Assembly: GCF_002277815.1 (NCBI RefSeq)
Contig: NZ_NKJI01000007.1
Coordinates: 186,001 to 250,000 of the forward strand
Length of the DNA: 64,000 nucleotides
Direction of reading: 5' to 3'
Source: Pseudomonas sp. ERMR1:02
GTDB taxonomy: Bacteria > Pseudomonadota > Gammaproteobacteria > Pseudomonadales > Pseudomonadaceae
Of the stretch, positions 37,244-47,570 are shown piece by piece (position 1 is the stretch's first letter; every line of letters starts with the position of its first letter). The translations under genes and the position numbers were made by a program. Under the pieces are notes generated by a model. It was not told the origin of the DNA and ran no database searches. It saw nothing but the letters and a program-made list of their open reading frames with translations.

Positions 37244-39888
37244 ATGAGCGACTCCGGCCGCGCCGACGCGCTGTTAGCAGACCTGCCCCGCGATGGCCGT
37301 GGCCGGCTCAAAATTTTCCTTGGCGCGGCGCCCGGAGTCGGCAAGACCTACGCCATGCTGCAAGCCGCCCACACCCAGTTACGCCAAGGCGTGAAGCTCA
37401 TCGCGGGAGTCGTCGAAACTCACGGCCGCGCAGAAACCGAATCGCTGCTCGGCGGCTTGCCGCAGCAACCACTGCTGCGCTCGGAATACCGTGGCGTGAT
37501 GCTCGAAGAAATGGACCTCGACGGCTTGCTGGCCGCCAAACCGAAACTGGTGCTGGTGGACGAACTGGCCCACACCAATGCGCCTGGCAGCCGCCACACC
37601 AAACGCTGGCAAGACATTCAGGAACTGCTCGCCGCCGGCATCGACGTGTTCACCACCGTCAACGTCCAGCATCTGGAAAGTCTCAACGACCAGGTGCGCG
37701 GCATCACTGGCGTACAGGTCCGCGAAACACTGCCGGACTGGGTGCTGCAGGAAGCCTACGAACTGCTGCTGATCGACTTGCCACCGCGCGAGTTGCTCGA
37801 GCGTTTGCGCGAAGGCAAGGTCTACGTGCCGGAGCAGGCGCGGGCAGCGATCGACGCGTTCTTCACCCAGACCAACCTCACCGCGCTGCGGGAGTTGGCG
37901 ATGCAAACCGCGGCGGCCCAGGTCGATAACGATCTGGCCCAGGGTTATCGTCAGCTCGGTCAGGCTGCCCCAGCAGTGCGCGGTCGCTTGTTGGTCGGTG
38001 TCGATGGCGATGCCCAGGCCGAACGGCTGGTGCGCCACGCCAGCCGCGTCGCCCAGCGTCGGCACTTGCCGTGGAGCCTGGTGCATGTGGACAACGGCAG
38101 CGTGCGTGATGAGCAATCGCGCCTGCGCTTGCAAAGTGCCCAGCAATTGGCCGAACGCCTTGGCGGCGAAGTGGTGTTACTGCGGGCCGGCGAAGTGGCG
38201 AAAACCCTGATCCAGCACGCCGCCGAACGCCGTGCCACTTTGATTCTGGTCGGCCAGTCCCGGCCGCGTTTGCGCCGACGCCTGTTCGGCGGCGGTATGG
38301 CGGCGCGATTGCTACGCACTGCCAGCGGGCTGGAAATCAACGTCATCGACAGTGAGCATGAACAGCATCAGCCGCGTCAGCACTCGATGCAGTCGCTGGT
38401 GTGGTTCGACTATGCCTCGCCGTGGTCGCGACGGTTCTGGCCAGTGCCCTGGCCTGGGCAGTGGCGAGTGTCTTGCCGCTGCCGAATATCTCACTGGTGT
38501 TCCTCGCTGCCGTGTTGCTGGTGGCGGTGCGCAGCAGCCTCGGCCCGGCGCTGGCCTGTGCCGCGCTGTCGTTCCTGACTTACGACTTTTTGTTCATTCC
38601 ACCGAATTTTTCCTTCCGCATCCAGCGCGAAGAAGACGTGCTGACCTTGCTGTTTTTCCTGCTGATGGCGGCCCTTACCGGTAACCTCGCGGCGCGGCAA
38701 CGGCGGCAATTGCAGGCTTTGCGCGACACCCAGGAAGAGACCAGCGAACTGCTCGACCTGTCGCGCAAACTCACCGCCGCCACCGACCGTCAGGCCGTGG
38801 TCAGTGCGGCGGCCCAGCACCTCACTGGCTGGAGCGACCTGCAACTGTGCCTGCTCAATCGCGACGCTCAGAGCGGCTGGAAAGTCGAAACCGGTGGCCC
38901 GCTGGAGTTTACCGAAGCCGAGCGCGCCGCCGCCGATTGGGCCTGGCAACACGATCAACCGGCGGGCGCGGGCACCGGCACCTTGCCGTTCGGGCGTTGG
39001 TGGTGGTGGCCGTTGTCGGTAGAGGACGGTCCACTGGCGTTGCTCGGGGTGTGTGCAAAAGAAGGCCAGACCTTGAGCGGCCAGCGTCGGCGTTTATTGA
39101 CGGCATTGAGTCAACCACTGGCTCAGGCGTTGGCCCGTGCGCAACTGGCCGATGACCTGGAGGCGGCGCGGCTGCATGGCGAAACCGAGCAACTGCGCAG
39201 CGCCTTGCTGGCTTCGGTCTCCCACGATTTGCGCACGCCGCTGACCTGCATGCGCGGCAGCATCGACAGTCTGTTGTCTCTCGGCGAAGCGATCCCGCTG
39301 GAGGATCGCCGCGAGCTGCTCGAAGGCACCCGCGATGAAGCTGAACGCCTCGACCGCTACATTCAGAACCTGCTGGACATGACCCGCCTCGGCCACGGCG
39401 CCCTGAAACTGGCGCGGGACTGGGTATCGCCGGCGGATATCGTCGGCAGTGCGCTCAATCGCCTGCGCGCGGTGCTGGCGCCATTGCAGGTCAGTACTGA
39501 AGTGCCGGCGCAACTGCCGCTGCTATTTGTCCACGCCGCGCTGATCGAGCAAGCGCTGATCAATGTGCTGGAAAACGCCGCGCGTTTCTCGCCGTCCCAC
39601 GGACGTTTGCAATTGAGTGCCGGCGCTGATGACACTGAGCTGTTTTTCTCGGTGAGCGACGAAGGGCCGGGAATTCCGGAAGCGGACCGGGCGAAGATTT
39701 TCGACATGTTCTACACCGCCGCCCGCGGCGATCGTGGCGGGCAGGGCACGGGGCTTGGGCTGGCGATCTGTCAGGGCATGGTCGGTGCCCATGGCGGGCG
39801 GATCAGCGTCGCAGACGGTATCGAAGGGCGCGGCACTTGCATCACCTTGCACCTGCCCTTGCAAGCTCAGCCGGCCTTTGAAAATTAA
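37244..39888 (+). CDS. kdpD: Sensor histidine kinase KdpD, one frame break
   Basis: Membrane sensor kinase controlling kdp expression with KdpE. The N-terminal KdpD domain has a Walker A-like GAAPGVGKTYAMLQAAHTQL and VDELAHTNAPGSRH; a USP-like domain follows (about residues 250-365). After that come four helices, a GAF-like region, HisKA with SVSHDLRTPLTCMRG and an HATPase domain with DEGPGIPEADRAKIFDMFY and GTGLGLAIC. The frame breaks near 38416, where CCC appears as CC. Adding one C restores a continuous 881-residue protein, the normal KdpD length. As written it would be two pieces, sensor input and kinase. Lies 131 bp after kdpC. Confidence 0.9.
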
Positions 39889-39956
39889 GAGCCGAAGGTG
39901 AAGCCTGATTCTGCTTACGCTACTCTTTTGCCACTTGACCTTTTTGATGTGAATTC

Positions 39957-40655
39957 ATGAGCCAGACCGCGACTATTTTGGTCATCGACGACGAACCGCA
40001 GATCCGCAAATTCCTGCGCATCAGCCTCGTTTCCCAGGGTTACAAAGTGCTGGAGGCAGGGACCGGCAACGAAGGGCTGGCCCAGGCCGCGCTGAACAAG
40101 CCGGACCTGTTGGTGCTCGACCTCGGTTTGCCAGACATGGATGGGCAACAGGTGCTGCGTGAGTTTCGCGAGTGGTCAACCGTGCCGGTACTGGTGCTCT
40201 CGGTGCGTGCCGGCGAAGGGCAGAAGGTTGAAGCGCTGGACGGTGGCGCCAATGACTACGTGACCAAACCTTTCGGTATTCAGGAGTTCCTGGCGCGGAT
40301 ACGCGCGTTGTTGCGCCAGGCACCGGTGGGCGAAGTACAGCCAGCGGCGCTTACCTTCGGCCCGTTGACGGTAGACCTGGCGTATCGTCGGGTTTTGCTC
40401 GACGGCAGTGAAGTCGCGTTGACCCGCAAGGAATACGCGGTGCTGGCGCAACTGGCACGGCATCCGGGACGGGTCATCACCCAGCAGCAATTGCTCAAGG
40501 ACATTTGGGGGCCGACCCACACCGAAGACAGCCATTACCTGCGGATCGTGGTTGGGCATTTGCGGCAGAAACTGGCGGATGATCCGACCCAACCGAGGTT
40601 TATCGTGACCGAGGCAGGAGTGGGGTATCGATTGTTGAGTGAGGGTGGGATTTGA
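39957..40655 (+). CDS. kdpE: Response regulator KdpE
   Basis: 232-residue OmpR-family regulator. The receiver domain (ILVIDDEPQIRKFLRISL, phospho-acceptor Asp in LLVLDLGLPDMDG, conserved Lys in YVTKPFG) is followed by a winged-helix domain (LTRKEYAVLAQLARHPGRVI, HYLRIVVGHLRQKL, GVGYRL). Activated by KdpD, it turns on kdpFABC. Starts 68 bp after kdpD with ATG at 39957. A REP hairpin follows the gene. Confidence 0.95.
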   Translation: MSQTATILVIDDEPQIRKFLRISLVSQGYKVLEAGTGNEGLAQAALNKPDLLVLDLGLPDMDGQQVLREFREWSTVPVLVLSVRAGEGQKVEALDGGANDYVTKPFGIQEFLARIRALLRQAPVGEVQPAALTFGPLTVDLAYRRVLLDGSEVALTRKEYAVLAQLARHPGRVITQQQLLKDIWGPTHTEDSHYLRIVVGHLRQKLADDPTQPRFIVTEAGVGYRLLSEGGI

Positions 40656-40680
40656 GATTTGTGTTGTCCGAGCGGACGCC

Positions 40681-40752
40681 TTCGCGGGCAAGCCTCGCTC
40701 CTACGGGTCTGGGTTCATCACAATCCCTGTAGGAGCGAGGCTTGCCCGCGAA
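40681..40752. repeat. REP hairpin after kdpE
   Basis: 24-bp arms TTCGCGGGCAAGCCTCGCTC-CTAC and its inverted copy, 24-bp loop. Located between convergent kdpE and the patatin gene. Confidence 0.88.
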
Positions 40753-40778
40753 GAGGCCCTCACATTCAACGGATAACC

Positions 40779-41819
40779 TCAGGCATCCCGCTCATTCTCA
40801 TAGCGATCCAGCGTATCGCGCGCAATCTCCCGCCCTAGGGCGATCAATTCCGGCGCCTTGTAGAACTCGAAAAACCGGCATACCCGCTTCGGCACGTTGA
40901 TCAGGACGTCCGGTGGATACCCGGCAATCTTGTACTGCGCCAACGAGGTCTGCATCACCTCGAAACTCTGGTTAATCAGATCCAGCAAGGACGCCGGCCC
41001 GACGTTGTCGATGATGAACGAACCGGTGGCGGACTTCGGCGCGCCGTCGCGTTCGGGTGCAGCTGCCGGTTGTTGGGCGTCGGGTTTGGCGGATTCGACC
41101 CAGGGATTGATCTCGGCCGCCTCCGCCAATAGCGCTTCCTTTTCCAAACGGATTAATTTCTCCGCTTGCGTACGCCGGAAAGGCATTTTTGAACCGAGCG
41201 AGCTGATCAGGCTGTCGAAACGGGACTTGAATGCGGCAGGACGCTCGATCACCGGCATTTGATAGTGACGCTGGTTGGTGGAATTGAGGTTGACCGCGAT
41301 GATCAGATCGCAATGGCTCGACACCACAGGCACGATCGGCAAAGGGTTGAGAATGCCGCCGTCCACCAGCATGCGATTGCCTTGCATCACCGGGGTAAAC
41401 AGGCTGGGAATCGCCGCCGAGGCGCGCATGGCCTGGTGCAGGCAACCTTCCTGGAACCAGATCTCTTGCTGGTTGGTCAGGTCGGTGGCCACGGCTGTGT
41501 AGGGAATGCGCAGGTCTTCAATATTGATCTCGCCGACGATCTTGCGGATCTGTCCGAATACCTTTTCCCCGCGAATCGCGCCGAGGCGAAAACTGACATC
41601 CACCAGTCGCAGCACGTCGAGGTAATCCAGGCTTTCGATCCAGTCGCGATACTCATCGAGTTTGCCGGCGGCGTAGATCCCGCCGACCACAGCCCCCATG
41701 GAGCAACCGGCGATGCAGGCGATGTCATAGCCACGCCGTTCGATCTCCTGGATAACGCCGATATGGGCATAACCCCGGGCTCCACCCGAGCCCAATACCA
41801 GTGCGACACGCTTTTTCAT
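40779..41819 (-). CDS. Patatin-like phospholipase family protein (RssA-like)
   Basis: 346 residues. The patatin fold has the oxyanion motif GSGGARGYAHIGVIQEIERR (residues 10-29), nucleophile Ser in GCSMG (about residue 43) and the Asp dyad in VDGGILNPLPIVP. The C-terminal extension is variable. Start MKKRVALVLG at 41819 has GAGG 8 nt upstream; the upstream extension lacks support. Cytoplasmic acyl-hydrolase of unknown physiological substrate. It converges on kdpE and is divergent from the lipoprotein gene. Confidence 0.9.
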   Translation of the reverse strand: MKKRVALVLGSGGARGYAHIGVIQEIERRGYDIACIAGCSMGAVVGGIYAAGKLDEYRDWIESLDYLDVLRLVDVSFRLGAIRGEKVFGQIRKIVGEINIEDLRIPYTAVATDLTNQQEIWFQEGCLHQAMRASAAIPSLFTPVMQGNRMLVDGGILNPLPIVPVVSSHCDLIIAVNLNSTNQRHYQMPVIERPAAFKSRFDSLISSLGSKMPFRRTQAEKLIRLEKEALLAEAAEINPWVESAKPDAQQPAAAPERDGAPKSATGSFIIDNVGPASLLDLINQSFEVMQTSLAQYKIAGYPPDVLINVPKRVCRFFEFYKAPELIALGREIARDTLDRYENERDA

Positions 41820-42039
41820 GAATCGCCCTCGTTCGAATGGTTCAACAATGCACCCATCGAGGGGCACGCTTCAATCGTTAAGGTCGTTCGGTGGGGTGAG
41901 CGCGTCGTTTTTTCGACAGCTCATGGCGGCACTTGATTATTCTCGCCAGCCCTATAGTTTGCGCAGGCGATGGACGGCACTTTTCCCGCGTCAGACCGTC
42001 CTACATGCATGACTGTTTCCTATCTTTGAGGTGTAATGA

Positions 42040-42318
42040 ATGAAAGCCTGGATCTGTGTGCCCTTGATTGCCCTGGCACTCGCTGGTTGTGCCGGCAAAT
42101 CCGCATATCGCGACAGTTGCGGTAGCGGGCTCGACGCAGCATGGCATGAACTGGACCTGGCCAAGGCCGAGGGTTTTGCCGGGACCGTCAGCTATTCCAA
42201 GGCCCTGTCATTGTTAACCGCCGCCAAGACCCAGCAGCAGTTCGAAGGTTTTGAAGGCTGTACCCACAAAGCCGAGAAGGCGCGTTTCTATATTCGTGAG
42301 TCACGCGCGGGCCGTTAA
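42040..42318 (+). CDS. Small lipoprotein
   Basis: 92 residues with a lipoprotein signal: MKAWICVPLIALALAGC, lipobox LAGC with Cys17 as the acylated residue. The mature part is helical and carries two further Cys (DSCGSGLD and EGCTHKAEK), perhaps disulphide-bonded. GAGG lies 9 nt upstream of the ATG. No domain recognised; similar small envelope lipoproteins are common in Pseudomonas. A REP follows. Confidence 0.8.
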   Translation: MKAWICVPLIALALAGCAGKSAYRDSCGSGLDAAWHELDLAKAEGFAGTVSYSKALSLLTAAKTQQQFEGFEGCTHKAEKARFYIRESRAGR

Positions 42319-42334
42319 AAACACTGCTAATCCT

Positions 42335-42415
42335 GTAGGAGCCGGCTTGCTGGCGATAGGGCCTCAAATATCACCGCGACCTTGAGGTCGCTATCGCTGG
42401 CAAGCCAGCTCCTAC
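42335..42415. repeat. REP hairpin
   Basis: GTAGGAGCCGGCTTGCTGGC and its inverted partner GCTGGCAAGCCAGCTCCTAC flank an inner hairpin GACCTTGAGGTC. Between the lipoprotein and CHAD genes. Confidence 0.88.
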
Positions 42416-42446
42416 AGTGTTGGTGTTGTTTACGGAGTAAATCCTC

Positions 42447-43205
42447 ATGATTGATCGGTTGGTGGCCCATGTCCTGGGCCTGGAAGTTCGTCTGCTGGCC
42501 TGTCAAGCCCGCTTGAGTGCCCGCACCGACCCTGAAGCCTTGCATGACCTGCGCATCACGGTGCGCCGGTTGCGTAGCCTGCTACGGCCATTGCGCGGCT
42601 TGCCCGGCGTCGAACAGCTGGAAGCGGCGGCATCCGGCGTCGGCGCGCTGACCACGCCATTGCGCGATCGCGAGGTGCTGGCGGCGTATTTGCTCCAGCA
42701 CGATCAACTGCAAGCCGCGCAACGGCGCATGGCACAAATGGCCGAGGCTTATCCGGCAGTGGCGAAAAGCATGGAGCTTGCGCAGTTGCTGATGATCCTC
42801 GACGCCTTCCCACGGTTTTTGCGGGCGGCCCAGCGTCAAGAACTACTGAAGGGCTTGGGCAAGTGCATCGAAAAGCGCCTGGCCAAACAGTGGAAGAAAC
42901 TCGACGAAGCCCTGCACGATCCCGCCCACGACCGTCATCGTCTGCGGCTTTTGATCAAGCGCGTGCGTTATGGCATCGAAGCCTATCCCGAACTGGACCG
43001 TTTGCCGAAAGCTGCGATGCCCAGACTGAAGTCGGCTCAGGGCGCACTGGGCGATTGGCACGATTGCTGGCAATGGCTGGTAAGGGCTGAGCAGGAAGCG
43101 GATTTGCAGCCCTGTGTCGCAGTCTGGAAAACCACCATGGCCGAGGCCGAACAGCGCGCCGACCGTGTCCTGGACAAACTCGACAAGGCCTGTTTCAAAC
43201 CCTGA
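42447..43205 (+). CDS. CHAD domain-containing protein
   Basis: 252 residues rich in His, Arg and Lys in the CHAD pattern: HDLRITVRRLRSLLRPLRGL near residues 33-52 and HRLRLLIKRVRYGIEAYPEL in the second half form the two helical repeats. CHAD domains bind inorganic polyphosphate through their basic groove. No polyphosphate kinase or CYTH partner is adjacent. GGAG lies 10 nt upstream of the ATG. REPs bracket the gene. Confidence 0.9.
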   Translation: MIDRLVAHVLGLEVRLLACQARLSARTDPEALHDLRITVRRLRSLLRPLRGLPGVEQLEAAASGVGALTTPLRDREVLAAYLLQHDQLQAAQRRMAQMAEAYPAVAKSMELAQLLMILDAFPRFLRAAQRQELLKGLGKCIEKRLAKQWKKLDEALHDPAHDRHRLRLLIKRVRYGIEAYPELDRLPKAAMPRLKSAQGALGDWHDCWQWLVRAEQEADLQPCVAVWKTTMAEAEQRADRVLDKLDKACFKP

Positions 43206-43223
43206 AACCACCGCAGACCTCCT

Positions 43224-43322
43224 GTAGGAGCCGGCTTGCTGGCGAAGGTGTGTCAGTCGAATTTGTGTCGATTGACACACCGCATTCGCTGCGATGCGGC
43301 GACCCGACAAGCCAGCTCCTAC
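43224..43322. repeat. REP hairpin pair
   Basis: GTAGGAGCCGGCTTGCTGGC ... CAAGCCAGCTCCTAC, with an inner inverted repeat GTGTGTCA/TGACACAC. Lies downstream of the CHAD gene. Confidence 0.85.
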
Positions 43323-43448
43323 AGGGTTTTGTGTAGGGCGTGAGTCTTGCGCGGCTCATCTGTCAGTCAATTTGGCCGGAATACGCGCTGTACAGCCATC
43401 GCCGGCTGGTTAAGATCCCTTTATCTTTTTCTTGCACCTGAGGTTTTC

Positions 43449-44246
43449 ATGCGCTTTTGCGATCTGCTCGATGCCGTCCGCCGCCAGCCGCTGGAGCTGT
43501 CTATCCCGGCCGGATGGGCGCAAGGGCGCGCCAGCTTCGGTGGCCTGGTGGCTGCCTTGCAGTACGAAGCCATGCGCGCGAAAGTGCCAGCGGATCGTCC
43601 GGTGCGCTCGCTGGCGATCACCTTCGTTGGCCCGGTCGAGCCCGAAGTGCCGGTCAGTTTTGAGGTGGATGTGTTGCGCGAAGGCAAGGCTGTCAGCCAG
43701 GTGCTGGGCCGGGCCATGCAGAAGGGCCAGGTGGTGACCTTGATCCAGGGCAGCTTCGGTGCCTCGCGGCCTTCGCAAGTGACGGTGACGGCTGAGCCGG
43801 CACCGCAGATGAAACATTGGGATGATTGTCAGGAGCTGCCTTTCATTGAAGGTGTTATCCCGGAGTTCATGCGGCACCTGGCGATGCGCTGGAGTGTGGG
43901 TGGCTTGCCATTCAGTGGCAGCACCTCGCGGCAGATGGGCGGCTGGGTGCGTTTGCGCGGCGATGTGAAGGAAGAGGCAGTCAGCGAGGCGCACATTCTG
44001 GCGCTGGTGGATGCCTGGCCACCGGCCGTGATGCCGTTTCTGAAGAAGCCGGCGATGGGCAGCACACTGACCTGGACCATCGAATTCGTGCAGCCATTGC
44101 TGGAACTGAGCACGCTGGACTGGTGTAAATACCTGGTCGAAACCGAACACGCCGCCGACGGTTATGGCCACGCGGCGGCGAAGCTGTGGGACGTGGAAGG
44201 CCGGTTAATTGCCATAAGCCGGCAAACGGTGACTGTCTTTGCCTGA
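43449..44246 (+). CDS. Acyl-CoA thioesterase (hotdog-fold, TesB-like)
   Basis: 265 residues with a double hotdog layout: N-terminal GWAQGRASFGGLVAALQYEA and VRSLAITFVGPVEPEVPVSF, C-terminal GGWVRLRGDVKEEAVSEAHI and GSTLTWTIEFVQPL. This matches the acyl-CoA thioesterase family related to TesB/4HBT_3. Start at 43449 has TGAGG 6 nt upstream; the upstream ATG at 43347 reads through non-coding sequence. Substrate chain length unknown. Confidence 0.85.
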   Translation: MRFCDLLDAVRRQPLELSIPAGWAQGRASFGGLVAALQYEAMRAKVPADRPVRSLAITFVGPVEPEVPVSFEVDVLREGKAVSQVLGRAMQKGQVVTLIQGSFGASRPSQVTVTAEPAPQMKHWDDCQELPFIEGVIPEFMRHLAMRWSVGGLPFSGSTSRQMGGWVRLRGDVKEEAVSEAHILALVDAWPPAVMPFLKKPAMGSTLTWTIEFVQPLLELSTLDWCKYLVETEHAADGYGHAAAKLWDVEGRLIAISRQTVTVFA

Positions 44247-44261
44247 TCAACGGCCGCCTGA

Positions 44262-44627
44262 TCAGTGACGGCGGTGGCGCTCACGCCAGGCGCGCCACCA
44301 GCCACCACTGAGGAAAAACCGCGGAAAGGTCAGGAACTGCTCGACCAGCAAGCGCGATACCGCATCTTTGCGATCGCTGAACGGCTCGGCAGCCTGCGCT
44401 TCCAGGCTGTGACCGTGACGCTGCAAACCCAGCGCTGCAATCACGCCAATGACGCCAATGGCGAAGTTCGCCAGACTCAGGCCGAACACCCCGGAAACAA
44501 TCAACAGAAACGCCACGATAAACAGCGGCACGGCAATCAGGTGCAGCACCAGATTGGTCGGGTGCTGGTGATTGTTCGGGTAGGCACGCCATTGCCAGGC
44601 GGGAAGGTTGGGGTGACGTTTGCCCAT
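44262..44627 (-). CDS. DUF962/Mpo1-like membrane protein
   Basis: 121 residues with HPTNLVLHLIAVPLFIVAFL, a second helix (LANFAIGVIGVIAALGLQRH) and EQFLTFPRFFLSGGWWRAWR. The HP-N-HxxxVP pattern is that of the DUF962/YGL010w (Mpo1) family. In yeast Mpo1 is a dioxygenase acting on 2-hydroxy fatty acids; the bacterial role is unproven. Start at 44627 has GAGG 10 nt upstream. Converges on the thioesterase with a 15-bp gap. Confidence 0.85.
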   Translation of the reverse strand: MGKRHPNLPAWQWRAYPNNHQHPTNLVLHLIAVPLFIVAFLLIVSGVFGLSLANFAIGVIGVIAALGLQRHGHSLEAQAAEPFSDRKDAVSRLLVEQFLTFPRFFLSGGWWRAWRERHRRH

Positions 44628-44758
44628 GATGTTTTTCCTCAAGTCCATGTTGAACACATGATTGAAGAATAGGCCCGGTAAATACGGGCGGCGAATCAAG
44701 GTTGGCTATCGGAATGATAGGGGGCATGGGCAATATTGATGTTGTCCGCACGAACGCC

Positions 44759-44835
44759 TTCGCGGGCAAGCCTCGCTCCTACAAGGCAACCTCTGTGAGC
44801 GCCGCAACCTTGTAGGAGCGAGGCTTGCCCGCGAA
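44759..44835. repeat. REP hairpin
   Basis: 24-bp arms TTCGCGGGCAAGCCTCGCTC-CTAC and inverted copy, same family as at 40681. Lies just after the MCP stop (minus strand). Confidence 0.88.
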
Positions 44836-44842
44836 GAGGCCC

Positions 44843-46324
44843 TTACAGCTTGAGCTGCCCTATCGCCTTGCTCAACGCCCCAGCCAACGCCGCCAACTCA
44901 TTACTGGTAGTCGCCGACCCAACCGTCTGTTGCACGGTGTTCTCGGTCACATCGCGGATGCTCACCACCGCGCGGTTCATCTCTTGCGCCACCTGACTTT
45001 GCTGCTCGGCCGCCACCGCGATCTGCGTATTGCTTTCACGCATCTGCGCCACGGCCCCGGTGATCTGCGCCAAAGCCGCGCCAGCCTCTTGCGCCTGTTG
45101 CACGCAGTCGTCGGCCTTAAACGAGCTCTCCTGCATGAAATCCACAGCGTCCCGCGTTCCGGCTTGCAACGCAGAAACCATCACGGTGATTTCGTCAGTG
45201 GAGGTCTGCACACGCTTGGCCAGGTTGCGCACCTCATCGGCGACTACAGCAAAGCCGCGACCCATTTCACCGGCACGGGCCGCTTCGATCGCTGCATTCA
45301 GCGCCAACAGATTGGTCTGCTCGGCAATGCTGTGAATCACATTGACCACACCGTTTATTTTCTGGCTGTCTTCGGCCAGACGCTGAATCATCTCGGCGGT
45401 CTGCTGCACCCCGGTAGACAACCCGGCAATCGACTTCTGGACGCGCATGACTACTTCCTGCCCGCTGCCGGCCAGAGTATCGGCCGATTGCGAGAGGTCG
45501 CGGGTAGCGCTGGCGTGCTGGGCAATGTGGTGCACAGTGGCGGTCATTTCATTGATCGCCGTGGCGGCCTGATCGGTTTGACTCTGCTGGCCAAGCATGC
45601 CGTGACGCACTTCATCCATGCTCAATGCCAGCCGAGTGGCGCCGTCGTCCAGTTGTCGGGCGGTGCTGGCGACGGTGTTGACCACCCGTTGATAGCCAGC
45701 CTGCATGGCGTTAAAGGCGTTGGCCATTTGCCCGACTTCATCGCTACCGCAGAGGGGGACACGGGCCGAGAGGTCGCCGGTTTTCTCGACGTGAAGCATC
45801 ACGTCTTTCAAGGTGTTGAGCTGGCTGAGCAGGAAGCGGATCAGCAATTGCGAGGCGCCGAGCATCGCCAGCATCAGGATGAACACCACTACGGCGTAAT
45901 TGGCGAAGCGCTCGCCGAACACTTGGCTCAGGCTCGGGCCATGGGCAATCACCGCGATCTGCTGGCCGTCTGCGCGCGTGAAGACCTCGGCACCCAGCAG
46001 CAGGTTGGCACCCGCCAGCGGCATGGCGTTGTTATCAACCCAGCCGTTTGCATCGGCCAGTTCCAGTATTGGTTGCCCATTGAGCACCGGCGCCTGGCCG
46101 CGGCTGAAGGTCAGCAGGTTCTCGGCATTAGGCAGAGGTTGCCCGGCAGGCCAGGCGCTGAGCAAGCGCGCTTGGGCCTGCGCCGATGCCAGAGCGGCCT
46201 GGCTGCGGACCTGTTGTTCGAGCTGCACGGCGTACAGCACGAGGAGCAGGGTGGTGACGAAGGCGACGGCATTCACCGCCCAGAATTTGTACTTCAGCGA
46301 GATATTGCTAAGCCAGGCACCCAT
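44843..46324 (-). CDS. Methyl-accepting chemotaxis protein
   Basis: 493-residue transmembrane chemoreceptor. TM1 ([20 protein letters not shown], residues 15-34) is followed by a short periplasmic sensor of about 100 residues and TM2 ([20 protein letters not shown], around residues 140-160). A HAMP domain and the signalling helical hairpin with [20 protein letters not shown] and [15 protein letters not shown] follow. No C-terminal CheR pentapeptide is visible. Start at 46324 ([13 protein letters not shown]). Ligand unknown; no che genes nearby. Confidence 0.93.
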   Translation of the reverse strand: MGAWLSNISLKYKFWAVNAVAFVTTLLLVLYAVQLEQQVRSQAALASAQAQARLLSAWPAGQPLPNAENLLTFSRGQAPVLNGQPILELADANGWVDNNAMPLAGANLLLGAEVFTRADGQQIAVIAHGPSLSQVFGERFANYAVVVFILMLAMLGASQLLIRFLLSQLNTLKDVMLHVEKTGDLSARVPLCGSDEVGQMANAFNAMQAGYQRVVNTVASTARQLDDGATRLALSMDEVRHGMLGQQSQTDQAATAINEMTATVHHIAQHASATRDLSQSADTLAGSGQEVVMRVQKSIAGLSTGVQQTAEMIQRLAEDSQKINGVVNVIHSIAEQTNLLALNAAIEAARAGEMGRGFAVVADEVRNLAKRVQTSTDEITVMVSALQAGTRDAVDFMQESSFKADDCVQQAQEAGAALAQITGAVAQMRESNTQIAVAAEQQSQVAQEMNRAVVSIRDVTENTVQQTVGSATTSNELAALAGALSKAIGQLKL

Positions 46325-46429
46325 GGAGGTCTTCTCTGATAGCGGAAACAGTTTTGGCAAGGTGCCATTATTGTGCCGCTATGCAGGTATTCAGATCTTG
46401 ATATGGGTCAATGGTGAACTCGGACAAAT

Positions 46430-46517
46430 GTAGGAGTGAGCCTGCTCGCGATAGCATTGTTTCAGCCGCCAACGTTGTTGACTGACACTCCCTCATCGCG
46501 AGCAGGCTCACTCCTAC
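46430..46517. repeat. REP hairpin
   Basis: GTAGGAGTGAGCCTGCTCGC and inverted partner GCGAGCAGGCTCACTCCTAC around a 48-bp interior. Its right arm overlaps the last codons of tatD by a few bases. Confidence 0.88.
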
Positions 46518-47323
46518 AGGGGAATGGTGGGCAAGTCGTAAAATGCCCGTGCGCAGGCGGTGGTGTGAGCCGCCAGGTCTTCCTCAGTCTCCCCACGATG
46601 CAACGCCACCTCACGCAACACTTCAGTCAAATACGCCGGCTCGTTGCGACCATTCTTCGGCTTGGGACGCAGGCTGCGCGGCAGCAGGTAAGGTGCATCG
46701 CTTTCGAGCATCAGGCGCCCACGCTTGATTTCTTTCACCAGTGGATGCAGATGTGTGCCACGGCGCTCGTCGCAGATCCAGCCGGTAATACCGATATGCA
46801 GGTCCATATCGAGGTAACTGAACAGCGCCTTTTTTTCCCCGGTAAAACAGTGCACCACCGCGGCCGGCAATTGGTCGCGGTAATCGCGAAGGATCTCCAG
46901 CAGTCGCTGACTGGCGTCACGCTCGTGCAGGAATACCGGCAGCTGCAACTCGACCGCCAGCGCCAGGTGCTCTTCGAGGACTTTCTCCTGCAGCGGGCGC
47001 GGCGAGAAGTCACGATTGAAGTCCAGGCCGCATTCACCCACGGCCACCACGTTCGTTTCCTTCAGTAGACCGCGCAGATGGCGGGCGCTGTCAGCGTTCC
47101 AGTCACTGGCGACGTGGGGGTGGATGCCGGCGGTGGCGAACAGCCGTTGCCCACTGTCATCCAGTTGCCGGCACAGCTCCAAGGCCTGCTCGCTGCCCTC
47201 GACATTGGTACCGGTGAGCACCAATTGACAGATCCCGGCGGCATAGGCGCGGTCGAGTACAGCCTGGTGTTTGTCAGCAAAACTGGGGTTGGTCAGGTTG
47301 ACGCCGATATCGATGAGTTGCAT
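46514..47323 (-). CDS. tatD: TatD-family DNase/hydrolase
   Basis: 269-residue metal-dependent hydrolase of TIM-barrel fold. It starts [20 protein letters not shown], like E. coli TatD, which also has IGVNLT in place of the HxH of its relatives. Metal ligands appear in [35 protein letters not shown], and [10 protein letters not shown]. Start at 47323 has GAGG 7 nt upstream. 3'-5' exonuclease activity is known for TatD. Ends inside a REP arm. Confidence 0.92.
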   Translation of the reverse strand: MQLIDIGVNLTNPSFADKHQAVLDRAYAAGICQLVLTGTNVEGSEQALELCRQLDDSGQRLFATAGIHPHVASDWNADSARHLRGLLKETNVVAVGECGLDFNRDFSPRPLQEKVLEEHLALAVELQLPVFLHERDASQRLLEILRDYRDQLPAAVVHCFTGEKKALFSYLDMDLHIGITGWICDERRGTHLHPLVKEIKRGRLMLESDAPYLLPRSLRPKPKNGRNEPAYLTEVLREVALHRGETEEDLAAHTTACARAFYDLPTIPL

Positions 47324-47570
47324 GGTGCTACCTCGGACCAAAGGCCGCAAAGCATATCAGAGCTGTAGATTTATAAGAAAAACCAAGAACTACAACGACT
47401 TATAACGGTCTTTTGAACTGACCTCTTGAGACGTGTGAAGGACGGGATGGTCAAGGTGCCATCATTGTGCCAGTCTTTCGCACTTTCCCAGCGCTACAGG
47501 CGCTGTGTTTCTGTCGTTTGATTGCATGACAACACTCATGTGGTCGACCCGAATTCTTTGCGGAGAGTGG

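Noticed and set aside
44825..46339. 504-residue plus-strand frame opposite the chemoreceptor
   Set aside because: Rich in His/Arg/Gln with no family signature. The minus strand encodes a standard MCP with HAMP and signalling hairpin.
46543..47368. tatD missing the HxH metal motif as a possible broken enzyme
   Set aside because: E. coli TatD also begins with IGVNLT instead of HxH, so this is normal for true TatD.
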